A stretch of DNA of 64,000 bases. It comes from Shewanella sp. NFH-SH190041. GTDB lineage: Bacteria; Pseudomonadota; Gammaproteobacteria; Enterobacterales; Shewanellaceae. This document shows, piece by piece, positions 45,088 to 54,414 of this stretch. A program made the position numbers and the translations under genes. The first letter of the stretch is position 1; every line of letters starts with the position of its first letter. The notes under the pieces are model-generated. The model did no database searches, was not told the origin of the DNA, and saw only the letters and a program-made list of their open reading frames with translations. The stretch covers positions 868,001 through 932,000 of the forward strand of contig NZ_AP026070.1 in assembly GCF_024363255.1 (NCBI RefSeq), given 5' to 3'.

Positions 45088-46032
45088 TCATTCTCCTTGG
45101 AGGCTTGCTTTAAACTGGTTAAACCGCTCAACCAGCTGTTGTTTGTTTGGGGCATTGGTGGTGCAGCCAATTGCTTCAATCACAAATGCCGACAAGGTGC
45201 CGCCTAGCATGCAGCACTCATCTAATGGGTATTGCTCGCTGATGCCGTACATAAAACCTGAGATATAGGCATCGCCTGAACCTGTGGTATCCACCACCTT
45301 GCAACGGCAGGCGGGGAATATCTGGCTTCCTTGGGGGAGCGTTGGGGTAAAGTGCTGACTGCCCTGTTGCCCGAGGGTAATGACGATGACGTCGGCTTGC
45401 CCCAGGCTGAACAGATCGCTAATGGCACTTAAAGACAGGTATTCCCGAATATGTTCAGCTTCCAGCCGATTCATAAAAATGATGCGGGACTGGGTTAGCA
45501 GTTCGAGCAGAAAATCTTTCGGGAACGCGCTAGCATCACCGCGCATGCCAAATACCACCGGGATATCGTGCTGGCGACATTTGGCTAAAAATGCCCGGTT
45601 ATCCTGCAGATCGCCGACGGTGATAATGCCGTAAGCAGCATCGTGGAAACTGGCATCTGCTGGTGGACTGAAATACTTGTCACTCTGCGCCCCGGGATAG
45701 AAAAACGTGGTGTGTTCCAGTTGCGGATCTTCCATCAGCAGGCTGAAAGAGGTGACGTCTTCAGCAACCTGCTCGACATAGTCGAGTTTCACGTTCGCTT
45801 GGGTCAGGTACTGGCGGTAGCCACTGCTGTCAAAATCGTGCCCTACCCGCATGATTGGATAGGTATCCAGCCCCAGCTTGGCCAGATTGCAGGCGATATT
45901 CGGCGAACACCCCCCAAAATACAGTTGGGTATTTTCCCGGTTGGTAATGATCGAGGTCTGACCCACCTGTGGGGCGGTCGAGATCTTGATGATTCTGTCT
46001 ATGCTGGTGTAACCACTGCTGATTATCTTCAT
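45088..46032 (-). CDS. PfkB family sugar/nucleoside kinase
   Basis: A 314-residue ribokinase-type ATP-dependent kinase. The substrate motif GGCSPNIACNLAKLG is near the N-terminus. The anion-hole and catalytic base motif is DTTGSGDAYISGF with Asp at about residue 254. The substrate may be the nucleoside itself or the sugar phosphate released by the phosphorylase. The ATG at 46030-46032 gives the usual PfkB start (MKIISSGYTSID). Its stop codon is one base before the TTG start of the phosphorylase gene. Confidence 0.9.
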   Translation of the reverse strand: MKIISSGYTSIDRIIKISTAPQVGQTSIITNRENTQLYFGGCSPNIACNLAKLGLDTYPIMRVGHDFDSSGYRQYLTQANVKLDYVEQVAEDVTSFSLLMEDPQLEHTTFFYPGAQSDKYFSPPADASFHDAAYGIITVGDLQDNRAFLAKCRQHDIPVVFGMRGDASAFPKDFLLELLTQSRIIFMNRLEAEHIREYLSLSAISDLFSLGQADVIVITLGQQGSQHFTPTLPQGSQIFPACRCKVVDTTGSGDAYISGFMYGISEQYPLDECCMLGGTLSAFVIEAIGCTTNAPNKQQLVERFNQFKASLQGE

Positions 46033-46051
46033 CTCTGTATTCTTATTGTTG

Positions 46052-47296
46052 TTAAGAAACCTTGACCTCATGGATCTCGTGATTCTGCTCTTTGAACAGC
46101 ATGACGAAGGCCATGAAGATTATTGCAATCATGACGGCACCGACCGCCCACATACCGGACCAGTTGAAGCTCAAACCATCCATTTTTTCCGGATAGGTGA
46201 ACATTTTCTCCATCAGATTACCGCCCAAGCTGTATCCCAACAGACTGCCGATCCCCTGACAGCAGAGGATCATCAGTCCTTGTGCTGCCGTGCGCATTTG
46301 CTTGGGCGCTTTTTTATCCACATAGATGTAGGCGGTGACGAAGAACAGGTCATAGCTCACCCCGTGCAGCAAAATGCCAGCGAATAGCAGGGAGTAGAGA
46401 TACCAAGTATCCGTATTGCCATAGACAAAGAAGCCATAGCGCAGGGCGGCGGTAAACAGCCCGAGGATAAGCACTCGGCGGATACCAAATTTGCCGATTA
46501 GCAAAGGCAGGGCGAGCATAAAGAAGATTTCAGAAAACTGGCCTAGCGACATCCAGCCGGTGGCATTTTGCATCCCGACTTCGGTGAGGTAGCCGTTGGC
46601 GAAGATGTAGTAAAAGGCGATGGGCATACTGAACATAAAGCAGCAGGCAAAGAACACGAGGAAGTTTTTGTCTCGCAGCAGTACCAGTGCATCCAGCCCC
46701 AGCAGCACCTTCAGGTTCAGGGCTTGATGGCTTTTGGGTGGGGTATTAGGCAATGTCAGGGCATACAGGCCGAATAACAGGGAAATTGCGGCCGAGATCA
46801 CCAGTGGCAGGTTGGTGGCTGAGATATCGGCAAAACCGAGCCAGGTGGGTAAGAAGCCACAGACAATACCGGACACAATCCAGCCGATAGTGCCCAGTAC
46901 CCGGATAGGGGGATAATCTTTTTCGACACTGTCCACATTGGCAAAGGTGATGCTGTTTGTCAGCGCAATGGTGGGCATATAGGTCATGCAATACAGCAGG
47001 AATAGGCCAAAAAACGGCATGAATTCAGTCTGCTGAGCGGTGAGGTACATAAAAACTGCCCCAAGGATCATCATCACGGACAAAACCTTTTGCGCAGCAA
47101 AAAAACGGTCGGTTAATGAACCGACCAGAATAGGAGACAGAATCGCCGCAATGGCTGAGCAGGAATAAGCCCAAGCAATTTCAGTTGGGGTAAAGTTATT
47201 GGCACTTAAAAATTGCCATAAAGGTACAAACCAAGATCCCAGAATAAATGACTCGATAAACATCATCGCTGAGAGTTTTATTTTTATTAGCCTCAT
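46052..47296 (-). CDS. NHS-family nucleoside:H+ symporter (NupG/XapB-like MFS)
   Basis: A protein of about 414 residues with twelve hydrophobic helices, first gene of the operon. The segment DYPPIRVLGTIGWIVSG matches the NupG motif DFPPIRIWGTIGF, and GSWFVPLWQFL and LLGLDALVLLRDKN also have clear NupG counterparts. These proteins import purine or pyrimidine nucleosides. It gives the strongest functional clue for the operon. The ATG at 47294-47296 has AGGA six bases upstream. Earlier ATGs are also in frame. Confidence 0.9.
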   Translation of the reverse strand: MRLIKIKLSAMMFIESFILGSWFVPLWQFLSANNFTPTEIAWAYSCSAIAAILSPILVGSLTDRFFAAQKVLSVMMILGAVFMYLTAQQTEFMPFFGLFLLYCMTYMPTIALTNSITFANVDSVEKDYPPIRVLGTIGWIVSGIVCGFLPTWLGFADISATNLPLVISAAISLLFGLYALTLPNTPPKSHQALNLKVLLGLDALVLLRDKNFLVFFACCFMFSMPIAFYYIFANGYLTEVGMQNATGWMSLGQFSEIFFMLALPLLIGKFGIRRVLILGLFTAALRYGFFVYGNTDTWYLYSLLFAGILLHGVSYDLFFVTAYIYVDKKAPKQMRTAAQGLMILCCQGIGSLLGYSLGGNLMEKMFTYPEKMDGLSFNWSGMWAVGAVMIAIIFMAFVMLFKEQNHEIHEVKVS

Positions 47297-47790
47297 TTTC
47301 ATCCTGAAAAGCATCTATTTTTTCAGGGAATCATACTGGCAAGGGACATGAATAAAATGTTTATCCATGTAAATTGTGACCATATGTATAAACTTGCAAA
47401 TAATTAGATAAGGATCGGTTTAATAATACAAAGGTAAACAATTATTAAATTGACGTAATATCCGATTTTTAATTACATCAAATTATAAGTTGCTATCTTT
47501 TATCAAATTTACGATAGATGGATAGTTGTGGGAGTGGTTTTTATAACTTTGATTTATAATGTTTTTTTAGTTTAGGTGGTGAAACTGGATAAATAATGGT
47601 GTTTTTTATCGATGGTGAAAAATAAAGCTATTATTGTAAATTAACAACAATATTGTTTAGCGTCATCTAAATATTTAAATCATAGAATTAGTTAATAATA
47701 AACTAATGGATTAATGAAGATTTTATAAGGCGTTGGCTGAGTTTTTTGGCTTAATATAAAAATAGGCAGCTTGGTGTGATTTAGGTGAGG
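47297..47790 (-). promoter_or_regulatory. Upstream region of the nucleoside operon
   Basis: About 490 bp, very AT-rich, gene-free. It should contain the operon promoter and also the downstream end of the P-II gene. A TGTGA half-site occurs at about 47375, without a clear second half. No local regulator gene is present. Confidence 0.4.
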
Positions 47791-48135
<345 letters not shown>

Positions 48136-48399
48136 TTAAGGCTGGAGAGGCTGGGATGAGATGAATGCATTATTTAGACCAAGAGTACCGGCTAAGGCAT
48201 CATAACGGCTTATTTGGTCAATGCGGGAAATCAGCTTGTCGCTTATGCGCTCAAGTGTGCCATGGGTGCACGAAAATGGTGCGTTAGAGAATGTAAAACG
48301 CCGGAATTGCTTTATTTTAGTGCATGCGAAAATAGCTCCGCAGTTAGCCAGCACTTGATTTCATCAGTACTTTATTGGGGGAGTGAAACGGGGGGCTCA

Positions 48400-49308
48400 T
48401 CAGTGCCCAAGGAACTGCTCTGAGGATGGGCTCAGGGCTAAAATACGCTGCACCAAGTCATGATTGAGCGGCGCAGTTAAGCCGTGGGCGGCCGCCCGAA
48501 CAACAACATAGCCATTAATGGCATTGATTTCAGTTTGGCGATGATGGCGGCAGTCCTGCAACATGGATGACTGGTTATTGGCCGTTAGGTTAATGACTTG
48601 ATTAATTCTGGCCAGTAGCTCGTTTTGCTTGACATGCTGCCCCTCTGCTGCGGCAACTTGTTGCAGCTCACTGATAATACCAATGATTTGTTGTTGAAAT
48701 TCTGCGGCTGCCAAGGCGCCATTTGGACATTGGTGCAGTGCCGTTAGCGGATTGATGGCACAGTTGACTGCCAGTTTTTGCCACAATGCCGTGAGAATAT
48801 CTTGCTGCCAATGGCAATCAGGTAAGGTACGTAACAGACTATGACGGATAGTCTGGCTAAGCGGGACACCGGTATATTGGCCTATGTGGGTGATCCCATG
48901 GCCGGTATGACGTACAAACCATAACTTTTGTCGCAGCGCGCCTTGAGATGTGGTGCCCAGTAACAAGGGCCGGGTACCGGTATGAGCCGCCACATCGAGG
49001 TGCGGCCCCATGCCATTGTGTAACAGCAAGATGGCGCAGTGGGAGGGCAGTTCAGGTAGCAGGGGCAATAATGCATCTGTTACTTGATGGGCTTTGACAC
49101 TGACGATAAGCAGATCGGTATCCGCATCTATACCCTGGGTGAGTTGAAGGTATCGGGGCGCTTGATGTTCAATATGGCCATTGAGGTGTTGGTAGCTGAT
49201 GCGAGGTGGTGTTGGTCTTCGGCCTAATAATTGCGGCGTCAATGGCTGCAGTTGCCAGTAGAGTAACTGTCCAATAGCGCCCGCCCCCAGGATCACCACC
49301 TTCGGCAT
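48400..49308 (-). CDS. panE: 2-dehydropantoate 2-reductase
   Basis: A 302-residue NADPH-dependent reductase in pantothenate synthesis. The N-terminal Rossmann motif is VVILGAGAIGQLLYW. The catalytic Lys is in LTALWQKLAVNCAINPLTALHQCPNG, and the C-terminal region has MLQDCRHHRQTEINAINGYVV, all as in PanE. GGGAG is nine bases upstream. It begins six bases after the VanZ-like gene, so the two may be co-transcribed. Confidence 0.92.
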   Translation of the reverse strand: MPKVVILGAGAIGQLLYWQLQPLTPQLLGRRPTPPRISYQHLNGHIEHQAPRYLQLTQGIDADTDLLIVSVKAHQVTDALLPLLPELPSHCAILLLHNGMGPHLDVAAHTGTRPLLLGTTSQGALRQKLWFVRHTGHGITHIGQYTGVPLSQTIRHSLLRTLPDCHWQQDILTALWQKLAVNCAINPLTALHQCPNGALAAAEFQQQIIGIISELQQVAAAEGQHVKQNELLARINQVINLTANNQSSMLQDCRHHRQTEINAINGYVVVRAAAHGLTAPLNHDLVQRILALSPSSEQFLGH

Positions 49309-49314
49309 TATGTA

Positions 49315-49689
49315 TTACTCCCGGTTGTCTCCACGCTCAAATAACCGTTGCGATATGCCGCTAAGGGGTTTGAGGAGCATATAAAACAGTGCGACCCCGA
49401 GCATATCTGCGACCACATCGCCGACAGAGGCGCTGCGGTAGGGGAGGAAAGATTGGACAAATTCAATGCCGACTGCATACACGGCCATGGTAGGTACCAG
49501 AATCTGCCAGCGAGGGCGAAAAGCCTCATAGCTTAGCCATGATAATAGGAAAAAGCTGCCAAGATGGCCGATTTTATCCATATTGGGGATCACATCCTGA
49601 GGATAGTCAGGACGGGAAAAAACCAGATAGCTGACCACAAGTAAGGCCGCTAACAGGGCAAATTTAAAAAAACGGATTCTGGATATCAC
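49315..49689 (-). CDS. VanZ-like membrane protein
   Basis: A 124-residue protein with about four hydrophobic helices and the VanZ-family pattern MDKIGHLGSFFLLSWLSYEAF, GIEFVQSFLPYRSASVGDVVADMLGV. VanZ-like proteins have no defined reaction. The start is GTG (49687-49689), with no strong ribosome-binding site. The next gene, panE, follows after six bases. Confidence 0.82.
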   Translation of the reverse strand: MISRIRFFKFALLAALLVVSYLVFSRPDYPQDVIPNMDKIGHLGSFFLLSWLSYEAFRPRWQILVPTMAVYAVGIEFVQSFLPYRSASVGDVVADMLGVALFYMLLKPLSGISQRLFERGDNRE

Positions 49690-49849
49690 AGTAGCTGAAA
49701 TATTGGCGTTAGGTGGCGCTCATAATAGGCAAAGCAGACTAGCTTGTCATCATTCTTGCGTTGTTATTCGTTGGATTGTTAACTGCTACTTGGGAGATGG
49801 CATGGTAAAATCAATCCAAAGTTGTTGTAGCAGAATTTAAGGAAGCAAG

Positions 49850-50332
49850 ATGCCTTCATTTGATATTGTGTCTGAAGTGGATGATGTGGAACTGCGTAAT
49901 GCGGTGGATAATACCAAGCGTGAACTGGATTGCCGCTTTGACTTCAGAAATGTGGCGTTTGAAGTCAGTTATAAAGATCACCAGGTAAAATTAAGCTCTG
50001 AATCTGACTTCCAGTGTCAGCAGATGGTCGATGTGCTGCGCGGGCAGCTCAGTAAACGTAAAGTGGATCCTGCTGCCATGGATGTGGAAGACAAGGTTGT
50101 TCATACCGGCAAAATGTTTACCCAAGTGGTGAAATTTAAGCAGGGTATTGAGCAGGATGTGGCCAAAAAATTGGTCAAGATGATCAAAGACAGCAAAATT
50201 AAAGTGCAGGCACAGATCCAGGGTGATGAACTGCGAGTGACCGGTAAAAAGCGTGATGATTTACAGGGCGCGATGGCCATTGTGCGCGAATCTAAACTGC
50301 AGCCTTTTCAGTTCAAAAATTTCCGCGACTAA
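49850..50332 (+). CDS. yajQ: YajQ family nucleotide-binding protein
   Basis: A 160-residue cytosolic protein with two ferredoxin-like domains. It begins [20 protein letters not shown] and ends [10 protein letters not shown], the classic YajQ ends. Members bind nucleotides; some are cyclic di-GMP effectors and others affect phage transcription. GGAAG lies upstream of the ATG. It is a single gene with its own terminator. Confidence 0.95.
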   Translation: MPSFDIVSEVDDVELRNAVDNTKRELDCRFDFRNVAFEVSYKDHQVKLSSESDFQCQQMVDVLRGQLSKRKVDPAAMDVEDKVVHTGKMFTQVVKFKQGIEQDVAKKLVKMIKDSKIKVQAQIQGDELRVTGKKRDDLQGAMAIVRESKLQPFQFKNFRD

Positions 50333-50371
50333 TCAGCTAACATCAGCAATATAGCCTGATGTGTTATCAAT

Positions 50372-50400
50372 AAAAACAGCGCTCAGTGCGCTGTTTTTTT
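50372..50400 (+). terminator. Terminator of yajQ
   Basis: ACAGCGC/GCGCTGT stem followed by seven T. Confidence 0.9.
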
Positions 50401-50414
50401 ATTGAGTAAGTTTA

Positions 50415-50678
50415 GGGTCTGTTGACCTTTCAAGTTTGTTTTTGCAGCGATTTGAGGGTTCTTTATACAAGGCAGAGGCTTTGATAGGTAGTTGCGCTAC
50501 CTGATAAGCCGATAACGCCGTAGAAAGGAGCCTCAAACGCTGCCCGCAGGGTTCGGCTAAAAGCGTTTTACTCTTTGTTGAGCGGTTCTTGCTTAGCATA
50601 ACTAGGTGGCAAACCACTCGCCGCGATTAAAACGCTTTTATCTCGAACAAAATTTAATCATGAAACGTCAACAGACCC
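50415..50678 (+). repeat. MITE copy A (intact, 264 bp)
   Basis: A non-coding element with terminal inverted repeats GGGTCTGTTGACCTTTC and GAAACGTCAACAGACCC and TA on both sides. The wider flanks are TTAG and CTAG. The interior contains AGGTAG/GCTACCT and AACGCT/AGCGTT hairpin-forming pairs. A short frame inside is shared between copies but is unlikely to be a gene. It is the same length as copy B and nearly identical to it. No transposase is present in the window, so movement would need one supplied from elsewhere. Confidence 0.9.
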
Positions 50679-52114
50679 TAGGTATTGTCTGAATTCTTTT
50701 TGCCGGAAAGCGTTGCTTGCGATGGGGACAATTGTGGCGCTTGATGATCTTTAAGTTGCTCCGGGGGCGGCACTCTGCGATTGACCAAGGTTATCAGCAG
50801 TAATACCGGTAAACCGATAAGACTGCAGACAATAAAGAAGTTGATATAGCCATAGGCATCGACATATTCGCCAGAAAACCCGGCGACAAATTTAGGAAAG
50901 AGCAACATGATAGAAGAGAGCAGCGCATACTGGGTAGCACTGTGACCGCTGGATGTCAGGCTGGATAAATATGCGATAAAGGCTGCCGTGGCAATCCCGG
51001 CACTGAAGTTATCTGTGGCGATGACAAAGGTAAGCAGTGGAACGTTGTGCCCCATCACCGCCTGTAGTGCAAACAGCAGATTCGTGGTGGCAACCAGTAA
51101 TGCGCCAAGAAATAAAATTTTCATCGTTCCGAAGCGGTTAACTAACAGACCGCCAAAAGCGGCGCCGACCAAGGTCATAATGAGTCCATAGACTTTGGAA
51201 ATAAACGCAATTTCTTCGTTTGTGAATCCCATATCGACATAAAACACATTGGCCATAATGCCCATCACAATATCTGAAATGCGATAACAGGAGATAAGCA
51301 GCAGAATTAAAATGGCACTGGAGCCGAAGCGGCGGAAAAAATCAATAAAGGGAACGGCAGCTGCGCTGTAGACCCAAGACAGTGCTGCTGCTAACCAGTG
51401 AGGATAACGTTGCGTGAGTCTGGCTTTGACCGCCAGCTCCTGCTGACTGGCACTGGTTTCAATGACTTCTGGCTCCCGGGCAAATAAGGTGGCCAATATC
51501 CCAACGCCCATCATTATGGCCATCACGGTATATGCTATCTGCCAGCTGGCCAGAGAGTATGCCTGACTGTGTTCATTGACTCGGGCTGCAATCGTCAGTG
51601 CCCCGGCCGTGGCAAGGATCATCGCGCTGCGATATCCCACCTGATAGGCTGCCGCTAATGCGGCTTGCATGCGCTGCGGTGCAGAGTCAATACGAAAGGC
51701 GTCAATAACAATATCTTGTGTGGCAGAAGCAAAGGCAACCAGCAGGGCAAATAGCGCCAGCAATTGTAAATTTTGTTTAGGATCACTGTGGGCCATCCCC
51801 AGAATTGCCACCACTAAAATCGCTTGGGCGAGCAGCATCCAACTGCGTCGGCGCCCCAGCCAGCGGGTTAACCCGGGTAATGCCATCCTGTCCACTAAGG
51901 GAGACCAGAGCCATTTGATCGCATACATCAGAGAAATCCAGCTGAAATACCCGATGGCCGCCCGGTCAATACCGGCCTGGCGTAGCCAGAAGGAGAGGGT
52001 TGAGAAGACCAGCATTAATGGCAGCCCGGAGGAGAATCCCAACAGTAGCAGGATTATGACCCGGCGGTGGCAATAAACCGATAGTGCCTGTCTGGCTTTT
52101 AAGGCAAAGGACAT
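50678..52114 (-). CDS. ampG: AmpG family muropeptide MFS transporter
   Basis: A permease of about 478 residues with 12-14 hydrophobic helices that imports GlcNAc-anhydromuropeptides for cell-wall recycling. Characteristic motifs are LLGFSSGLPLMLVFSTLSFWLRQAGI, KWLWSPLVDR and ATQDIVIDAFRID. I chose the ATG at 52112-52114, with TGGA eight bases before it; a GTG 12 bases upstream is possible. The stop codon TAG is formed by the last base of MITE copy A and its TA flank, so the last residues may have been altered by the insertion. Confidence 0.92.
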   Translation of the reverse strand: MSFALKARQALSVYCHRRVIILLLLGFSSGLPLMLVFSTLSFWLRQAGIDRAAIGYFSWISLMYAIKWLWSPLVDRMALPGLTRWLGRRRSWMLLAQAILVVAILGMAHSDPKQNLQLLALFALLVAFASATQDIVIDAFRIDSAPQRMQAALAAAYQVGYRSAMILATAGALTIAARVNEHSQAYSLASWQIAYTVMAIMMGVGILATLFAREPEVIETSASQQELAVKARLTQRYPHWLAAALSWVYSAAAVPFIDFFRRFGSSAILILLLISCYRISDIVMGIMANVFYVDMGFTNEEIAFISKVYGLIMTLVGAAFGGLLVNRFGTMKILFLGALLVATTNLLFALQAVMGHNVPLLTFVIATDNFSAGIATAAFIAYLSSLTSSGHSATQYALLSSIMLLFPKFVAGFSGEYVDAYGYINFFIVCSLIGLPVLLLITLVNRRVPPPEQLKDHQAPQLSPSQATLSGKKNSDNT

Positions 52115-52238
52115 AGCAAAATCCACAGAAATAATATGCCGTTAGCTTATACCATCATGGGGAGAATGTGAGCAGTGCCGTGGTAATGCGTTGATTTTTT
52201 CGTCAGGGCAGGGGTGGATATGATGAGGAGGAATGAAA

Positions 52239-52260
52239 ATGGCCCGGCATGCCGGGCCAT
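52239..52260 (-). terminator. Perfect palindromic hairpin downstream of the small gene
   Basis: ATGGCCCGGC/GCCGGGCCAT, followed on the minus strand by TTTTC. It could separate the small gene from ampG. Confidence 0.8.
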
Positions 52261-52308
52261 TGGTTTGCAGATAAAGACATTGTTCCGCTTCCAAAGGAGC
52301 AATGTTGG

Positions 52309-52629
52309 TTAGGGGCTGACGCCAACACAGTTTTGTGGAGTTCGGCCACCTAAACTGAGGTAATCGCAGTAACCATCAATTTGTCCCCGTAGGAACTGGT
52401 TGCCGCGGATCACCCAATCGGGCCAACGGTCAAAACTGTGCAGCAGGTGCCAAAACACCCTTTCCATATCTGTCTGCGCATCACCCTGATAATTATGAAA
52501 CTGCCACTCTTCCAGGGTGTCCCATAGGTAATGCTGAATTTCCGCAAATTCTATCTGATCCTTCAGATAAGCCTTGGCATAGAAAGCCAGCTGGGGCGCT
52601 TTTTCATCGATAAACTCGTCACGTGTCAT
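52309..52629 (-). CDS. Conserved-looking small protein of unknown function
   Basis: A 106-residue, acidic, Trp- and Tyr-rich cytosolic protein (YLWDTLEEWQFHNYQ, LLHSFDRWPDWVIRG). GGAGG lies eight bases before the ATG. It sits between the cyclophilin gene and ampG on the same strand. I do not recognise a family. Confidence 0.7.
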   Translation of the reverse strand: MTRDEFIDEKAPQLAFYAKAYLKDQIEFAEIQHYLWDTLEEWQFHNYQGDAQTDMERVFWHLLHSFDRWPDWVIRGNQFLRGQIDGYCDYLSLGGRTPQNCVGVSP

Positions 52630-52799
52630 CGGCTCGCCTCCGTTATTATTTGCAGCACTAAAAGCTGCAAATCCAGTATAGAAGGAAGTCTGGAGGCCAC
52701 AATTTTTTTTAAGCGTTATTCGCGTTTATCAGAACTTAGTATTAGCTAAAGTTAAAAAAATATCGATTTATTAAAACCTTAGTTGGAGTTTGTACTTAG

Positions 52800-53354
52800 T
52801 TACTGCGGCAGTAAGCTCGCTTTGTTGAGCATTACACTGCCCTGAGGCACTTGAGTAATGGCATCCAATACATCCATCCCTTGAATGACTTCACCAAAGA
52901 CAGCATATCCCCAACGGCGAGGGCTGGGATCTAAATTGGTGTTATCCGCCATATTGAAATAAAACTGTCGGGTAGCCGAATGGGGGTCATTGGTTCTCGC
53001 CATTGCAATGGTGCCTCGGGTATTGGACAAGCCATTGCCTGATTCATTGACCACTGGCGCGCGGGAGGGTAGTTCCTGCATTTGGGCATTAAGTCCGCCA
53101 CCCTGTACAACAAAGCCGGGGATCACCCGGTGAAAAATGGTGTTGTTATAGTCGCCGTTAACCACATAGGTGAGGAAATTATTGACCGTTAAAGGTGCGC
53201 GGCTGCGGTCCAGCTCCACCACTATATCTCCTTTACTGGTGCTGAGTTTGACTTGAGGAAAAGTGACATCAGGTTGGATATCAGCAGCCCAGCTCAGTTG
53301 ACTGATACACAGCAGAACCAGACTGAGCAGATAACGGCTTAGTTTAGATTTCAT
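52800..53354 (-). CDS. Periplasmic cyclophilin-type peptidyl-prolyl isomerase
   Basis: A 184-residue folding catalyst with a signal peptide (cut near SWAAD) and the cyclophilin core: NTIFHRVIPGFVVQGGG, GTIAMARTNDPHSATRQFYFN and YAVFGEVIQGMDVLDAI. This matches PpiA-type periplasmic enzymes (about 190 aa). The start is preceded by GGAAG. It begins four bases after the stop of the YajG-like lipoprotein gene, so they form an operon. Confidence 0.93.
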   Translation of the reverse strand: MKSKLSRYLLSLVLLCISQLSWAADIQPDVTFPQVKLSTSKGDIVVELDRSRAPLTVNNFLTYVVNGDYNNTIFHRVIPGFVVQGGGLNAQMQELPSRAPVVNESGNGLSNTRGTIAMARTNDPHSATRQFYFNMADNTNLDPSPRRWGYAVFGEVIQGMDVLDAITQVPQGSVMLNKASLLPQ

Positions 53355-53358
53355 GGTA

Positions 53359-53925
53359 TTAGGCTTCCTGGGTTAAAAATTGGTTGAGATCTTTGTCTTG
53401 CACGATTGCTTGGGCTATTTCCCCGAGTAATTTATTCAGCTGTAGTTCCAAACTGGCAAAATCTGCCCCGAAGGCGCCACTTTGCTGGCCAGTAGTGCGA
53501 AATTCTTGGGTTAATGTTTGCTGGCCGCGGCGACTGATCACTGTGATAAGGATGTTACTGTCAGCATCAAAACTAAAGCTGCTTTCATGTACCTTGGTGA
53601 GCAGTTGACGCAGCTCTACTGTGACACTGGGTTGACCGCTTTCACTTAGGCGGTAACCTGCCTCTCGAAACCCTTTACTGAGTAGTGCGTTAAGCTGCAC
53701 CCGAGGAGATGAAGCCGGGCTGATGAGCTCTGCCGCGTCCTTGTCCCGATCAAATTTCACCACATAATTGGCCGTGCGCAGATCCTGCACGGTCAGGTGC
53801 AAAACCTGTTGGTTAGCTTGTTGACTGATGGGGCCAAGCTGGGGATCCAGTGCAATTAAATTGGGTTGATGACCAGCGCAGCCAGTTAGCAGCAGGCCGG
53901 AGAGTAAAATCAGTGCAGCTTTCAT
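53359..53925 (-). CDS. YajG-like lipoprotein
   Basis: A protein of about 188 residues with signal peptide and lipobox LLTGC (Cys at about residue 16). The region LTVQDLRTANYVVKF and the C-terminal LNKLLGEIAQAIV fit the YajG family. In E. coli yajG lies next to ampG, and here it is in the same local gene group, which supports the call. Function is unknown. The ATG at 53923-53925 gives a proper lipoprotein signal; the longer frame does not. Confidence 0.85.
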   Translation of the reverse strand: MKAALILLSGLLLTGCAGHQPNLIALDPQLGPISQQANQQVLHLTVQDLRTANYVVKFDRDKDAAELISPASSPRVQLNALLSKGFREAGYRLSESGQPSVTVELRQLLTKVHESSFSFDADSNILITVISRRGQQTLTQEFRTTGQQSGAFGADFASLELQLNKLLGEIAQAIVQDKDLNQFLTQEA

Positions 53926-54090
53926 TGTATTAATCCATATCATGCCGTTTGCCGGTGAGTTAGTGCCACAGTCCCGGGGCGCCGACAATAAAATTAAGTT
54001 GCAGAGCATAGCAGAATATTGCCGGGCTCAAATAGCCTGCATATGGAGTAACTTACCTGTTATACGATAAAAATCATCACCTCTCTCCTA

Positions 54091-54354
54091 GGGTCTATTG
54101 ACGTTTCGTGATTAAATTTTGTTCGAGATAAAAGCGTTTTAATCGCGGCGAGTGGTTTGTCGCCTAGTGATTCTAAGCAAGAACTGCTCAACAAAGAGTA
54201 AAACGCTTTTAGCCGAACCCTGCGGGCAGCGTTTGAGGCGCCTTTCTACTGCGTTATCGGCTTATCAGGTAGCGCAACTACCTATCAAAGCCTCTGCCTT
54301 GTATAAAGCATCCTCAAATCGCTGCAAAAACAAACTTGAAAGGTCAACAGACCC
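54091..54354 (-). repeat. MITE copy B (intact, 264 bp, inverted)
   Basis: The reverse complement of copy A almost base for base, also 264 bp. It is flanked by CTAG on both sides. The ends are GGGTCTATTGACGTTTCGTG and CTTGAAAGGTCAACAGACCC. It lies upstream of the yajG-like gene, so copies A and B enclose the yajG-ampG gene block in opposite orientation. Confidence 0.9.
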
Positions 54355-54414
54355 TAGGGCGCATTGCTGCAACATCTGGGTTCGGGGTAGAGTGAAAAAG
54401 CGGCAATAACAGGG

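Noticed and set aside
48136..48354. A 72-codon minus-strand frame upstream of the P-II gene
   Set aside because: No ribosome-binding site or motif, and it fills the space where the P-II promoter should be.
50399..50617. A short minus-strand frame inside MITE copy A, with similar frames in copies B and C
   Set aside because: The frame is shared only because the copies are similar. It loses its boundaries in each copy and has no ribosome-binding site or protein-like pattern.
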